NCBI RefSeq assembly: GCF_947486615.1 | Contig: NZ_CANKUD010000005.1 | Coordinates: forward strand, 124,001-188,000 | Source: an uncultured Modestobacter sp. | Lineage (GTDB): Bacteria > Actinomycetota > Actinomycetes > Mycobacteriales > Geodermatophilaceae | Direction of reading: 5' to 3' | DNA length: 64,000 bases | In this document: positions 50,878-58,948 of the stretch, in pieces | How positions within the stretch are numbered: the first letter of the stretch is position 1 | How the letters are laid out: every line of letters starts with the position of its first letter | The notes under the pieces: generated by a model | Told to the model about the DNA's origin: nothing | The model's input: the letters and a program-made list of their open reading frames with translations, nothing else | The model's database searches: none | Made by a program: the position numbers and the translations under genes

Positions 50878-52095
50878 GTGCAACCGTTCCGACCCGAGGT
50901 CGCCGCGCGGCTGGCCGAGCTCGCCCCGCCGTTGCTGGAGCAACTGGACGAGATGACGTCCCGGATGGTCAGCATCCTCGAGCGCACCGAGGGTGCGTAC
51001 ACCGAGCAGGGGCCCGTGGTGCGGGCCGAGCTCTTCGAGTCCGGCCGGGCCAACCTCGAGCGGGCCGTGCGCACCCTGATGGGCGACGCCGACGACGGCG
51101 GTCGCGCCGCGCTCGCCGCGGCCCGGGACGTCGGCCGCCGCCGGGCGATCCAGGGGGTGCCGCTGGAGACCGTGCTGCGCGCCTACCGGCTGGGCGGGCA
51201 GGTCACCTGGGAGGCGCTGCGGGCCGCGGCCCGGGCGTCCGAGGCGCCGGGGGACAGCGACGTCCTGCTCGAGGTGGCCGGGTCGGTCTGGCACGTCAAC
51301 GACGTGCAGTGCGCCGCGCTGGCCGAGGCGTACCGGGCCGAGGAACGGCGGCTGGCCGGCATCGACGACCAGGCCCGTCAGCAGGTGCTCGACGGCCTGC
51401 TCGGGGGCCGCGGCGGTGACCCGGTGTTCGTCCGGACGGCGTCGGAGCTGCTCGCGCTGCCGCTGGACGGCCGGCTGGTCTGCGCGGTCGCACCCCCGGA
51501 CGACGCCGGCAGCCCCACCCTGGCCGATCCGGCGGCGCGGTTGCTCAAGCGCGGGGTGCGGTCGGTGTGGGGGTGGCGGTCCGCGGCCCAGGTCGGGGTG
51601 GTGGCGCTGGGCTCGCGGCGCCTGGAGGACGTGCTCAGCTGGCTCGGTGAGCTCGCCGAGGGTCCGGTCGGGGTGTCGGCGGTGGTGGAGGGCGCGGCGT
51701 CGGTGGGCTCCGCCTGGCGGCTGGCCGACACCGCGGCCCGCACCCTGCCGGCCGGTGCGGCGCGGGTGGTCTCCATCGACGACCGGCTCCCCGAGGCGCT
51801 GCTGAGCAGCTCGCCGGAGATCACCCGGCGCCTGGTCGACCAGTGCCTGGGCCGGTTGCTGGACCTGCCCGGTGACGAGCGCGACGTGCTGCTGGACACC
51901 CTGACGGCGTTCCTCGCCGCGGACGGCTCACCGACCCGGGCAGCCGACCAGCTGTACTGCCACCGCAACACCGTCATGCACCGGCTGCGGCGGATCGAGC
52001 AGGTCACCGGCCGGTCGGTGACCGACCCCCGGGTGCGCCTGCTGTGGCAGCTGGCGCTGCTGGCCGCCGAGCACGGGCCGGCCACCCGCCCCTGA
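50878..52095 (+). CDS. PucR-family transcriptional regulator
   Basis: This 405-residue protein has an N-terminal helical sensing region (LAPPLLEQLDEMTSRMVSILER, then LAAARDVGRRRAIQGVPLETVLRAYRLG), a central GGDEF-related domain and a C-terminal PucR helix-turn-helix. The last reads TLTAFLAADGSPTRAADQLYCHRNTVMHRLRRIEQVTGR, with YCHRNTVMHRL as recognition helix. GTG 50878 has AGAGAGG upstream and is preferred to 50824. It is divergent from the LivGFHMK operon across about 170 bases, and regulating that operon is the simplest inference. Confidence 0.88.
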   Translation: MQPFRPEVAARLAELAPPLLEQLDEMTSRMVSILERTEGAYTEQGPVVRAELFESGRANLERAVRTLMGDADDGGRAALAAARDVGRRRAIQGVPLETVLRAYRLGGQVTWEALRAAARASEAPGDSDVLLEVAGSVWHVNDVQCAALAEAYRAEERRLAGIDDQARQQVLDGLLGGRGGDPVFVRTASELLALPLDGRLVCAVAPPDDAGSPTLADPAARLLKRGVRSVWGWRSAAQVGVVALGSRRLEDVLSWLGELAEGPVGVSAVVEGAASVGSAWRLADTAARTLPAGAARVVSIDDRLPEALLSSSPEITRRLVDQCLGRLLDLPGDERDVLLDTLTAFLAADGSPTRAADQLYCHRNTVMHRLRRIEQVTGRSVTDPRVRLLWQLALLAAEHGPATRP

Positions 52096-52106
52096 CGCCC
52101 ACCAGT

Positions 52107-52180
52107 GGCCATGTTCGCCAACATGGCCGCTGGGTCGCGACGTGCCGGCTCGATGGACGGCCATGTTGGCGAACATGGCC
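52107..52180. repeat. Two copies of the 22-bp GGCCATGTT palindrome
   Basis: Copies lie at 52107-52128 (centre CGCC) and 52159-52180 (centre GGCG) with the same nine-base arms as the pair at 42.4 kb. They fill the convergent gap between the PucR gene and the DUF2630 gene. Convergent placement here fits a bidirectional terminator; placement before a GT9 gene at 42.4 kb fits less well. Confidence 0.85.
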
Positions 52181-52194
52181 GGTCCACCGGGCCG

Positions 52195-52428
52195 CTACTG
52201 GAGGTAGCTCTCCACCTGGGGCTCCGGGCGGGGCTGCGCCTCGTCGGGGTCCTCGCCGTACTGCCGCTTGGCGTCCCGCTGGCGGAGCAGGTCCCACAGC
52301 TGGTCCCGGTCCTCCTCGATCTGCTTGAGCCGGGCGCGCTGCTCGTCGGTGTGCTCACTGGCGTTGCGGAGCGCGTGCTCCTCCTCGACCAGTGCCTCGA
52401 TCTTGCCGCGGATCTCGGTGTCGTCCAT
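52195..52428 (-). CDS. DUF2630 family protein
   Basis: This 77-residue, highly charged alpha-helical protein is typical of DUF2630: DTEIRGKIEALVEEEHALR, EQRARLKQIEEDRDQLWDLLRQRDAKRQYGEDP. ATG 52428 has GAGGAGAGGGAG upstream, a good ribosome site, and removes 24 residues from the maximal frame. Coiled-coil propensity is high. Function is unknown. Confidence 0.88.
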   Translation of the reverse strand: MDDTEIRGKIEALVEEEHALRNASEHTDEQRARLKQIEEDRDQLWDLLRQRDAKRQYGEDPDEAQPRPEPQVESYLQ

Positions 52429-52509
52429 CGTCTCCCTCTCCTCGTGCCCGGTGTTCCTCGTCAGCTGGTGATCACCTTGCCCGCTCCGCCGGCCGCCCAC
52501 GCCTGCGGG

Positions 52510-53454
52510 TCACGCCCGATCGGGCACCCAGCCCTCGACGAAGGCGGCCAGCCGCCGGGTGACGGCTCCGCCGGCGTGGCCCAGCGCCAGCAGCGCCGTC
52601 CGGTCCAGCGGCACCCGCACCGGGCGCCGTCCGGGGGTCTCGGTGCGGACGGCGTGCCCTGCGGCGACCAGCTCGGGCACCGGGCGGTCCAGCTGGGCGC
52701 GCACCCGGTCCAGCGCCGCGGCGGCCGGCCCGGCGTTGCCCTGCACGAGCGCGGTGACGAACGCCGGGTCGCTGGCGATCACCCGGGTGCCGTCCCGGTA
52801 GCTGCCGGCGGCCAGCGAGAGGGCCAGTGGGCCGGCCTCCCCGGCGGTGGCCGCCAACGCTGCGGCCAGCAGGTGCGGGACGGCGCTGATCGCGGCGACC
52901 GCGTCGTCGTGTTCGACGGCGGTCACCGGGACGACCTCCGCGCCCACGGCCAGTGCGATCTCGGCGACCCGCAGCCAGCGGCGGAGGTCGGTGCCCGGCT
53001 CCAGGCACAGCGCCCAGCGCGCGCCGCGGAACAGCTCCGGGTCGACGGCGTCCGGGCCGGACCGTTCCGTCCCACACATCGGGTGGCCGCCGACGAACCG
53101 GTCACCGAGCGTCGCGCCCAGCTCGGCCAGCACCGGGGCCTTGACCGAGCCGACGTCGGTGACGGTGGCCCCGGGGTCGATCCGCAGCCCGTCCAGCGCG
53201 GTGCCCAGCACCGGCAGCGGGACGGCGAGCACGACGACGCCGGTGAGCTCCCGGGTGACGAACACCCCGTGCTGCTCGGCGACGGCGCGGGCGGCCGGGT
53301 CGACGTCCCAGCCGGACACCGCCCGTCCGGCGGCGGCCAGCGCGGCGGCCAGCGAGCCCCCGAGCTGGCCCAGTCCGACCACCGAGACCGGGGGTGCGGG
53401 CATCGTCGGCACCGGGAAGGCCGGCGCGCGGTCGTCGGGAGGGGCGTCGGCCAT
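52510..53454 (-). CDS. tyrA: Prephenate dehydrogenase
   Basis: TyrA oxidatively decarboxylates prephenate to 4-hydroxyphenylpyruvate in tyrosine synthesis. The 314-residue protein has the dinucleotide fold VVGLGQLGGSLAAAL, VTDVGSVKAPVLAELG, the substrate-binding GGHPMCGTERSG and SAVPHLLAAALAATAGEAGPLA in the helical C-terminal domain. No ACT domain is present. Its start codon is only 12 bases from the divergent TadA-associated gene. Confidence 0.9.
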   Translation of the reverse strand: MADAPPDDRAPAFPVPTMPAPPVSVVGLGQLGGSLAAALAAAGRAVSGWDVDPAARAVAEQHGVFVTRELTGVVVLAVPLPVLGTALDGLRIDPGATVTDVGSVKAPVLAELGATLGDRFVGGHPMCGTERSGPDAVDPELFRGARWALCLEPGTDLRRWLRVAEIALAVGAEVVPVTAVEHDDAVAAISAVPHLLAAALAATAGEAGPLALSLAAGSYRDGTRVIASDPAFVTALVQGNAGPAAAALDRVRAQLDRPVPELVAAGHAVRTETPGRRPVRVPLDRTALLALGHAGGAVTRRLAAFVEGWVPDRA

Positions 53455-53466
53455 GATCTACAGGCT
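53455..53466. promoter_or_regulatory. 12-bp gap between divergent start codons
   Basis: The two ATG codons face outwards with only 12 bases between them. Neither gene has room for a ribosome site outside the other's coding sequence and none is seen, so leaderless transcripts from overlapping promoters are likely. Confidence 0.45.
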
Positions 53467-53991
53467 ATGGCCCTCCCCCCGGACCCCGGCGCCGCGCTGC
53501 GGCAGAGCTTCGCCGTCCGCGTCGGCCGCGCCGGCGGGCGGTGGCAGGTCGACCTGCTGGCCGCCGACGCCGACGACGAGCTCCCGGTGCTCGAACGCGC
53601 CCTCGGCGAGCCCGGCCCGGCGGAGTGGCCCGGCCCGTTCGTCCTCGTCGTGGACAGCCGGCTGTACTTCGTGGTGCTGCGGCACGGCCCCGGCGGGATG
53701 GTCCGGGCGCTGATCTCCGACGCCTCGTTCCAGGAGTGGCTGCTCGCCGCCGAGGTGGTCGAGCGCTACGGCATCGAGGTGCAGACCGGGACGACGATCG
53801 ACGACGCCTTCGACGACGACGAGCAGGGCTGGCCCGGTGGTGACCTGGACGTCTTCGCCGACGCCGGGCTGCCCGCCGACGAGCTGGGCCGGCTGCTGGA
53901 CGCCGACGACCTGTGGGCCGACGAGATGGTGCTGCGGATCGCCGAGCGGCTCGGCTTCGCCGCCGAGCTGACCGCGGTGGCCGCGCCGTGA
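53467..53991 (+). CDS. tRNA adenosine deaminase-associated protein
   Basis: This 174-residue protein matches the actinobacterial family named for its constant proximity to tadA. It has FAVRVGRAGGRWQVDLLAADADDELPVLERAL, PFVLVVDSRLYFVVLRHGPGGMVRALISDASF and WADEMVLRIAERLGFAAEL, with a very acidic middle (DDAFDDDEQGW). ATG 53467 is used. Its stop overlaps the HAD gene start by four bases. Molecular function is not established. Confidence 0.85.
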   Translation: MALPPDPGAALRQSFAVRVGRAGGRWQVDLLAADADDELPVLERALGEPGPAEWPGPFVLVVDSRLYFVVLRHGPGGMVRALISDASFQEWLLAAEVVERYGIEVQTGTTIDDAFDDDEQGWPGGDLDVFADAGLPADELGRLLDADDLWADEMVLRIAERLGFAAELTAVAAP

Positions 53992-54626
53992 CCGTGCAGG
54001 CCGTCGTCTTCGACCTGGGCGGCGTGCTCACCGAGAGCCCGATGACCGCCTTCGCCGCCTACGAGTCGGAGGCTGCGCTGCCCGACGGGCTGATCCGCCG
54101 GCTCAACAGCACCGACCCGGACACCAACGCCTGGGCCCGGTACGAGCGCCGGGAGCTGGACGAGGCCGGGTTTCGGGCCGCCTTCGAGGCCGAGGCCGCC
54201 GCCGCCGGCTTCACCGTGGACGCCGGTCGGGTGCTCGCCGCGCTGGCCGGCGAGCTGCGCCCGGCGATGGTGGCCGCGGTCGCCCGGCTGCGGGACGCCG
54301 GGGTGCCGCTGGCGCTGCTGTCCAACAACGTGGCGCCGATGCCGCGGACCGGGCGGCTGGGGGAGCTGCTGGCGCAGTTCGACGCCGTCGTCGAGTCCTC
54401 GGTCGAGGGCATCCGCAAGCCCGAGCCGGCGATCTACCCGCTGGCCGTGCAGCGGCTGGCCGCGGCGGTGGGCCGGGTCATCGAGCCGGCCGACTGCGCC
54501 TACCTGGACGACCTGGGCATCAACCTGAAGCCGGCCCGCGCGCTGGGCATGCACACGGTCAAGGTGGTCGACCCGGACGCCGCGCTCGCCGAGCTGTCCG
54601 CGCTGACCGGGATCGAGCTGCGGTGA
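53988..54626 (+). CDS. HAD-superfamily hydrolase
   Basis: This 212-residue HAD enzyme has motif 1 VVFDLGGVLTESP (DxxG with Gly in place of the second catalytic Asp), motif 2 LALLSNNV, motif 3 Lys in VEGIRKPEPAIY and motif 4 CAYLDDLGINLKPARALGM. The DLGGV start resembles epoxide-hydrolase-N or acyl-CoA dehydrogenase-associated HADs, whose nucleophile is the first Asp. Substrate is unknown. GTG 53988 overlaps the upstream stop. Confidence 0.85.
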   Translation: MTVQAVVFDLGGVLTESPMTAFAAYESEAALPDGLIRRLNSTDPDTNAWARYERRELDEAGFRAAFEAEAAAAGFTVDAGRVLAALAGELRPAMVAAVARLRDAGVPLALLSNNVAPMPRTGRLGELLAQFDAVVESSVEGIRKPEPAIYPLAVQRLAAAVGRVIEPADCAYLDDLGINLKPARALGMHTVKVVDPDAALAELSALTGIELR

Positions 54627-54696
54627 CGGCTCCTCAGGACGCCGGTGCGCTGCGTGCGCCGGCGACGCAGCGCACCAGCGTCCCGGACGTGCACCG

Positions 54697-55167
54697 GTGA
54701 CCGGCCCGGTGGACGTCGACGGCGCGATGTTGCGGGCCCTGGAGCTGGCCGCCGCAGCGCAGGAGTGGGGTGACACCCCGATCGGCGCCGTCGTCCTCGG
54801 CCCGGACGGCGCGGTGCTGGCCGAGGCGGCCAACGAGCGGGAGAAGCGGGGTGACCCGACCGCGCACGCCGAGGTGCTGGCCCTGCGGGCCGCGGCGGCC
54901 GAGCACGGTGACGGCTGGCGGCTGACCGGCGCGACGCTGGTGGTCACCCTGGAGCCGTGCACGATGTGCGCCGGGGCCAGCGTGCTGTCCCGGGTGGCGC
55001 GGGTGGTCTACGGCGCCGACGACCCGAAGGCCGGTGCGGCCGGGTCGCTGTGGGACGTCGTCCGGGACCGGCGGCTCAACCACCGGCCCGAGGTCGTCGC
55101 CGGGGTGCGGGCCGAGGAGTCCGGCGCGCTGCTACGCGCCTTCTTCCGTGCGAAGCGGGGCCTGTAG
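54697..55167 (+). CDS. tadA: tRNA adenosine(34) deaminase
   Basis: TadA converts A34 of tRNA-Arg(ACG), encoded at 24.0 kb, to inosine. The 156-residue protein has the zinc/catalytic motif THAE-type PTAHAEVLALRAAA and the second zinc motif TLEPCTMCAGASVLSRV, then VYGADDPKAGAAGSLWDVV and a basic C-terminal tail contacting tRNA. GTG 54697 gives the usual N terminus. The gene directly precedes tRNA-Ser(CGA). Confidence 0.92.
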   Translation: MTGPVDVDGAMLRALELAAAAQEWGDTPIGAVVLGPDGAVLAEAANEREKRGDPTAHAEVLALRAAAAEHGDGWRLTGATLVVTLEPCTMCAGASVLSRVARVVYGADDPKAGAAGSLWDVVRDRRLNHRPEVVAGVRAEESGALLRAFFRAKRGL

Positions 55168-55177
55168 TCTCTCCGGC

Positions 55178-55262
55178 GGTGGCGTGTCCGAGCGGCCGAA
55201 GGAGCACGCCTCGAAAGCGTGTGAGGTGCAAGCCTCCGTGGGTTCAAATCCCACCGCCACCG
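55178..55262 (+). tRNA. tRNA-Ser (CGA)
   Basis: Acceptor arms GGTGGCG (55178-55184) and CGCCACC (55255-55261) pair, G55262 is the discriminator, and the anticodon stem CACGC/GCGTG encloses loop CTCGAAA with anticodon CGA at 55212-55214. A long variable arm is present and CCA is not encoded. It starts 10 bases after the tadA stop. Confidence 0.95.
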
Positions 55263-55267
55263 CCAGC

Positions 55268-55305
55268 CGAGGAGGCGGCGCCCCGTGCGGGGCGCCGCCT
55301 CCTCG
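55268..55305 (+). terminator. Strong hairpin after tRNA-Ser(CGA)
   Basis: Arms CGAGGAGGCGGCGCCCC and GGGGCGCCGCCTCCTCG pair perfectly over 17 bp around a four-base loop, 6 bases after the tRNA. It is followed by CGTTC, not a T-run. Confidence 0.8.
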
Positions 55306-55372
55306 CGTTCCGCCCCGGTGACGTCGTCCCTCGCGCCGTGTCGCTGGGCGGCCCGCAGTAGCGGGTGCTCGA

Positions 55373-57235
55373 TCAGACGGGCAGGTCGTAGTCGACCAGC
55401 AGCCGGCCGTCGTCGCCGCGGACCAGGGTGATCTCGTGCTGCTCGGGGATCACGCTGCCGTCGCGCTCGGTGTACGTCACCGGCATCGAGGCGACCAGTG
55501 ACCCGTCCTGGGCCTGCACCTCCCCGCGGCTGACGCTGCTGAACCGGTTCCAGAAGGCGAGGTAGTCGGCCCGGCTGCCGATCTTCGCCCGCAGTCGTGG
55601 CCCGGTGAGCTCCCAGGCGGTCGACGCGTTGCCGGGCAGCAGCGCGTAGTAGCTCGCGATCGTCTGCTCGACCTCGGCAGCCGAGCCCGGCGCCGGGCCG
55701 GCCGGGGTCGACGGTGCCGGCAGGGGTGTCGGGGTCGGCGTCGGGGTCGGGGTGGGCGTGGGCGTCGGGGTGGGCGTGGACGGCGTCGTCTCCTCGGTCG
55801 TCGGCGCCGTCGTCTCCGGCGGGGGGGTCTCCTGCTCCGTCGGTGACGGCGAGCTGGACGACGGCGTCCGGGGCGCGCTGCTGTCCGCGGCCGACGGGGT
55901 GCTGCCGTCGTCGCCCCGGGTGGTCAGCCAGACGCCGCCGACCGTGCCGAGCAGCGCGAGGACCAGCACGGCGGCGACCGCCAGCAGCCGGCCCCGCCGA
56001 CGCCGCTCGCGAGCGGCTGCCGGGCGCGCCGACGTCGTGGGTGCGCTGCCCGCACCTGGGCGCGTCTCGCCCCCGGGCCCGGCGACGCCCCCGGGCCCGG
56101 CCGCAGCCCCGGTCGCGGCCGCGGCACCGACGGCGGGCACCGCGCCGTCCCGTCCCGTGCGCCCGGCCGCGGGGCCGGCGCCCGGCCCGGCGACGTCCCC
56201 GTCGTCCGGCGTGGCCGTTCCGTCGCCGTCCGGCCCGGCCGTGCCCCCGTCGCCCGGCGCGGCCGGTGGCCGGGCCCCGGTCGAGGGCGCCGGCAGCTCC
56301 GTGACGGTGCCCGGCCCGCCGGCCGGGGCCCCGGGACGGAGGTCGGCGAGGGTCGGCGCCAGCGGGGTGCGGGCGGTCAGCACCTCGGTGACGTCCCGGT
56401 CCTTGCCGGCGGCCAGCTTCGCCAGCTGGTCCCGCACCTGCGCCATCGTCGGGCGCTTGGTCGGGTCGTTGTGCAGCATCCGCATCAGCGGCCGGCTGAG
56501 CGGGCCGGCGTTGCGCGGCCGGGCCACGTCCCCGCCGGCGACCCGGTGCAGCATCTCCAGCGGGTTCTCCGTCATCCCGAACGGCGGGGTGCCCTCCAGG
56601 CAGGCGTAGACCGTCGCCCCGAGGGAGAAGACGTCACTGGCCTCGTCCGGCTCCCGGCCGCGGGCGACCTCGGGAGCCAGGTAGGCAGGCGTGCCCTTGA
56701 CCACGCCGGTCTGGGTCAGCGAGACGTCGCCGCGGGCCCGGGAGATGCCGAAGTCGGTGATCTTCACCAGGCCGTCGCTGCGTGGCCCCTCGCCGATCAG
56801 GATGTTGCCCGGCTTCACGTCCCGGTGGACGACGCCGGCGGCGTGCACCGCGACGAGCGCGTCGGCCACCTGCGCGCCGATCTGCGCGACCTGCCCGACC
56901 GGCAGCCGGCCCCGCTCGGCCAGCACCGTCGCCAGGCTGCGCGAGGGCAAGTACTCCATGACCAGCCACGGCGTCCCGCCGTCGTCGACCATGTCGTACA
57001 CGGAGACCGCGTGCGGATGGGTGAGCCGGGCGGCGATCCGGCCCTCGCGCATCGCCGCCTCGCGGTGCCCGGCGGTCGCCTCGGGGTCGCTGCCCAGGGG
57101 CACGATCACCTGCTTGACGGCGACGTCGCGCCCCAGCAGCTCGTCCCGGGCCAGCCAGACGGCGCCCATCGCGCCGCCACCGAGTCGTGAGCGCAGCAGG
57201 TAGCGCCCGGCGACCCGGGAACCAGGTGAGGTCAC
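55373..57235 (-). CDS. Transmembrane Ser/Thr protein kinase (PknB-like kinase domain)
   Basis: This 620-residue kinase has a Gly-loop LGGGAMGAVWLA, catalytic Lys41 in VAVKQV, HRDVKPGN at 137-144 (Asp139), DFG at 161-163 and VVKGTPAYLAPEVARG. An Ala/Pro/Gly-rich juxtamembrane region of about 130 residues, a membrane helix LLAVAAVLVLALLGTVGGVWL and a Thr-Pro repeat linker follow. The extracellular domain (IASYYALLPGNASTAWELTG) resembles a nuclear-transport-factor-like sensor module and not PASTA. It is 22 bases downstream of a small gene that it probably shares a transcript with. Ligand is unknown. Confidence 0.92.
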   Translation of the reverse strand: MTSPGSRVAGRYLLRSRLGGGAMGAVWLARDELLGRDVAVKQVIVPLGSDPEATAGHREAAMREGRIAARLTHPHAVSVYDMVDDGGTPWLVMEYLPSRSLATVLAERGRLPVGQVAQIGAQVADALVAVHAAGVVHRDVKPGNILIGEGPRSDGLVKITDFGISRARGDVSLTQTGVVKGTPAYLAPEVARGREPDEASDVFSLGATVYACLEGTPPFGMTENPLEMLHRVAGGDVARPRNAGPLSRPLMRMLHNDPTKRPTMAQVRDQLAKLAAGKDRDVTEVLTARTPLAPTLADLRPGAPAGGPGTVTELPAPSTGARPPAAPGDGGTAGPDGDGTATPDDGDVAGPGAGPAAGRTGRDGAVPAVGAAAATGAAAGPGGVAGPGGETRPGAGSAPTTSARPAAARERRRRGRLLAVAAVLVLALLGTVGGVWLTTRGDDGSTPSAADSSAPRTPSSSSPSPTEQETPPPETTAPTTEETTPSTPTPTPTPTPTPTPTPTPLPAPSTPAGPAPGSAAEVEQTIASYYALLPGNASTAWELTGPRLRAKIGSRADYLAFWNRFSSVSRGEVQAQDGSLVASMPVTYTERDGSVIPEQHEITLVRGDDGRLLVDYDLPV

Positions 57236-57257
57236 CGCGCGTCCGGCCGGTCGTGGA

Positions 57258-57605
57258 TCAGGCGGAGACCGGGGCCCCGTAGCGGCGTGCGTACTCCGCC
57301 TGGGCCCCCTCGGGCAGCGCGTCGTACAGCTCGCCGAGCTCGGCGACGGACGACTCGGGCAGCTCGTCGAACAGCTGCTGCCAGCTCGGCGGGTCCTGGT
57401 GACCGCGGGTCAGCAGCAGCTCCCACGCGCGGCTCTGCCGGTCGCGCTGGGCCCGGTCGGCGACCATGCCGGACAGGTAGGCGTCCTTGGCCGCGTCCTT
57501 CTCGGCCCGGGTCGCGTCGGCCGGGAGGTTGCTGGGATCGGTCTGCTGCAGGGCGGTGACGATCGCGGCCACCACCTCCGGGCGCACCTGCTCGGTCTCG
57601 CTCAT
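57258..57605 (-). CDS. Hypothetical helical protein upstream of the kinase
   Basis: This 115-residue acidic protein has no signal or membrane segment. Its sequence (VVAAIVTALQQTDPSNLP, WELLLTRGHQDPPSWQQLFDELPESSVAELGELYDALP) is predicted to be helical. ATG 57605 has GGAGG with a 6-base spacer. The short gap to the kinase suggests it is a cotranscribed partner or substrate. I do not recognise the family. Confidence 0.65.
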   Translation of the reverse strand: MSETEQVRPEVVAAIVTALQQTDPSNLPADATRAEKDAAKDAYLSGMVADRAQRDRQSRAWELLLTRGHQDPPSWQQLFDELPESSVAELGELYDALPEGAQAEYARRYGAPVSA

Positions 57606-57743
57606 GTCCGTCCTCCGGTCCAGGGGTCGCGGCGGGCGCCGTCCCGGGTGATCACTCAACCACCCCGGCGGCTCGCGGGCCGCTCGGGAGGGAGGGGAGC
57701 AGCGCAGCGCCTCCAGGGTGCCCGGTACAGTGGCACCGCACTT

Positions 57744-57828
57744 GGAGGATTCGCCTAGTGGCCTATGGCGCTCGCTTGGAAAGCGGGTTGGGTGCAAGCC
57801 CTCGGGAGTTCGAATCTCCCATCCTCCG
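57744..57828 (+). tRNA. tRNA-Ser (GGA)
   Basis: Acceptor arms GGAGGAT (57744-57750) and ATCCTCC (57821-57827) pair, G57828 is the discriminator. The anticodon stem is CTCGC/GCGGG with loop TTGGAAA and anticodon GGA at 57778-57780. A long variable arm fits serine. CCA is not encoded. The antisense strand of its 3' two-thirds is read as the end of the EamA gene. Confidence 0.95.
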
Positions 57829-58719
57829 CAGGTAGAGCGCCGTCACGGCGCCGAGCATGAGCAGGCCCCCGGCCAGTGCGGTCGGGGCCAGCCGCTCGCC
57901 GAGCAGCACGGTGGCCAACGCGGTCGCGGTGAGCGGCTCGAGCAGCGTCACGATCGAGGCCACCGCGGCGGGCACCGCCCGCACCCCGGTGAAGAACAGC
58001 CCGTAGGCCAGCGCGGTCGGCACCGCTCCCAGGTAGACCAGCAGGCCCAGGGCCACCGGGTCGCCGGTGAGGTCCAGCCCGGCCACCAGGGCGACCGGGG
58101 TCAGCAGCACCGCACCCACCGCGAAGCCCACGGTCGTCGTCGGCACGCCCGCGGGTGCTCCCGAGGAGAGCAGCACCACGCCCGCGTAGGCGACCGCGCA
58201 CCCGACGGCGGCCAGCGCCCCGAGCAGCACGGCGTCGCCGTCGTCCCCGCCGGCGGAGACCCCGACCAGCAGGACCAGCCCGACCAGGGCGACCACCAGA
58301 GCGGTGCCGGTCGCCCGGTCCGGGCGACCGTGCCCGAGGGCGGCGGCGCCGACCGCCACCAGCAGCGGGGCGAGGCCCAGGGCCACCAGCGTTGCGATGC
58401 TCACCCCGGCGGTGGCGACGGCGGCGAAGTAGGCGCTCTGGTAGACGGCCAGGCCGACGCCCACGGCGGCCAGCCGGCTGCGCAGCGGGCGGGTCCAGAC
58501 CGTGCGGGCGCCCGTGCGGCGGCGGGAGGACAGGTGCACAGCGACCAGCAGGACGGCGCCCACGGCCATCCGGTGCCAGGCGACGTCCAGCGGGTCGAGG
58601 TCCGTGCGGTCGGCGACCAGGTCGCCGGTGATGCCCGAGGTGCCCCAGCAGAGCGCGGCCAGCACGACCAGGGCGAAACCCCGGGCGGGGGTCATGCCCG
58701 CGGAGGTGTGCCCGGTCAT
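57763..58719 (-). CDS. EamA/DMT-superfamily transporter, C terminus encoded antisense to tRNA-Ser
   Basis: This 318-residue protein has ten membrane helices in two EamA repeats: FALVVLAALCWGTSGITGDLV opens the first and LLGALAAVGCAVAYAGVVLLSS the second; AYGLFFTGVRAVPAAVASIVTLLEPLTATALATVLLGERL is the classical EamA end. After the last helix (LMLGAVTALYLRR) the frame has no stop and runs through the reverse complement of tRNA-Ser(GGA), adding about 22 residues. ATG 58719 or 58695 may start it. Substrate is unknown. Confidence 0.82.
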   Translation of the reverse strand: MTGHTSAGMTPARGFALVVLAALCWGTSGITGDLVADRTDLDPLDVAWHRMAVGAVLLVAVHLSSRRRTGARTVWTRPLRSRLAAVGVGLAVYQSAYFAAVATAGVSIATLVALGLAPLLVAVGAAALGHGRPDRATGTALVVALVGLVLLVGVSAGGDDGDAVLLGALAAVGCAVAYAGVVLLSSGAPAGVPTTTVGFAVGAVLLTPVALVAGLDLTGDPVALGLLVYLGAVPTALAYGLFFTGVRAVPAAVASIVTLLEPLTATALATVLLGERLAPTALAGGLLMLGAVTALYLRRMGDSNSRGLAPNPLSKRAP

Positions 58720-58778
58720 GCGGCGGGAGCGTACGGGGGCGGCCTGGCGGTCCGGTCCGCGTCGTCCTCTACAGTGGC

Positions 58779-58872
58779 GGCAGACCCCTCGTACGGCGTC
58801 ACCCTGTGAACCTCCCCAGGGCCGGAAGGCAGCAAGGATAAGCGGGCTCTGGCGGGTGTGCGGGGGGTCCTT
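58779..58872 (+). ncRNA. ffs: Signal recognition particle RNA, small bacterial (4.5S) type
   Basis: The sequence has the hallmark SRP apical domain: the asymmetric loop strand AGGGCCGGAAGGCAGCAAGG, including the GGAA tetraloop, closed by a long helix. Terminal bases GACCCC (58783-58788) pair with GGGGTC (58864-58869). A TCCTTTCT tail follows and may terminate transcription. The gene is upstream of dnaX, as in other actinobacteria. Ends are approximate. Confidence 0.9.
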
Positions 58873-58948
58873 TCTCGTTCACCTGATCCACATGCTGCTC
58901 CCAGGTTCGTGCGGTTGACTGCATGAACCTTCAAACAGGGGAGTGGCC

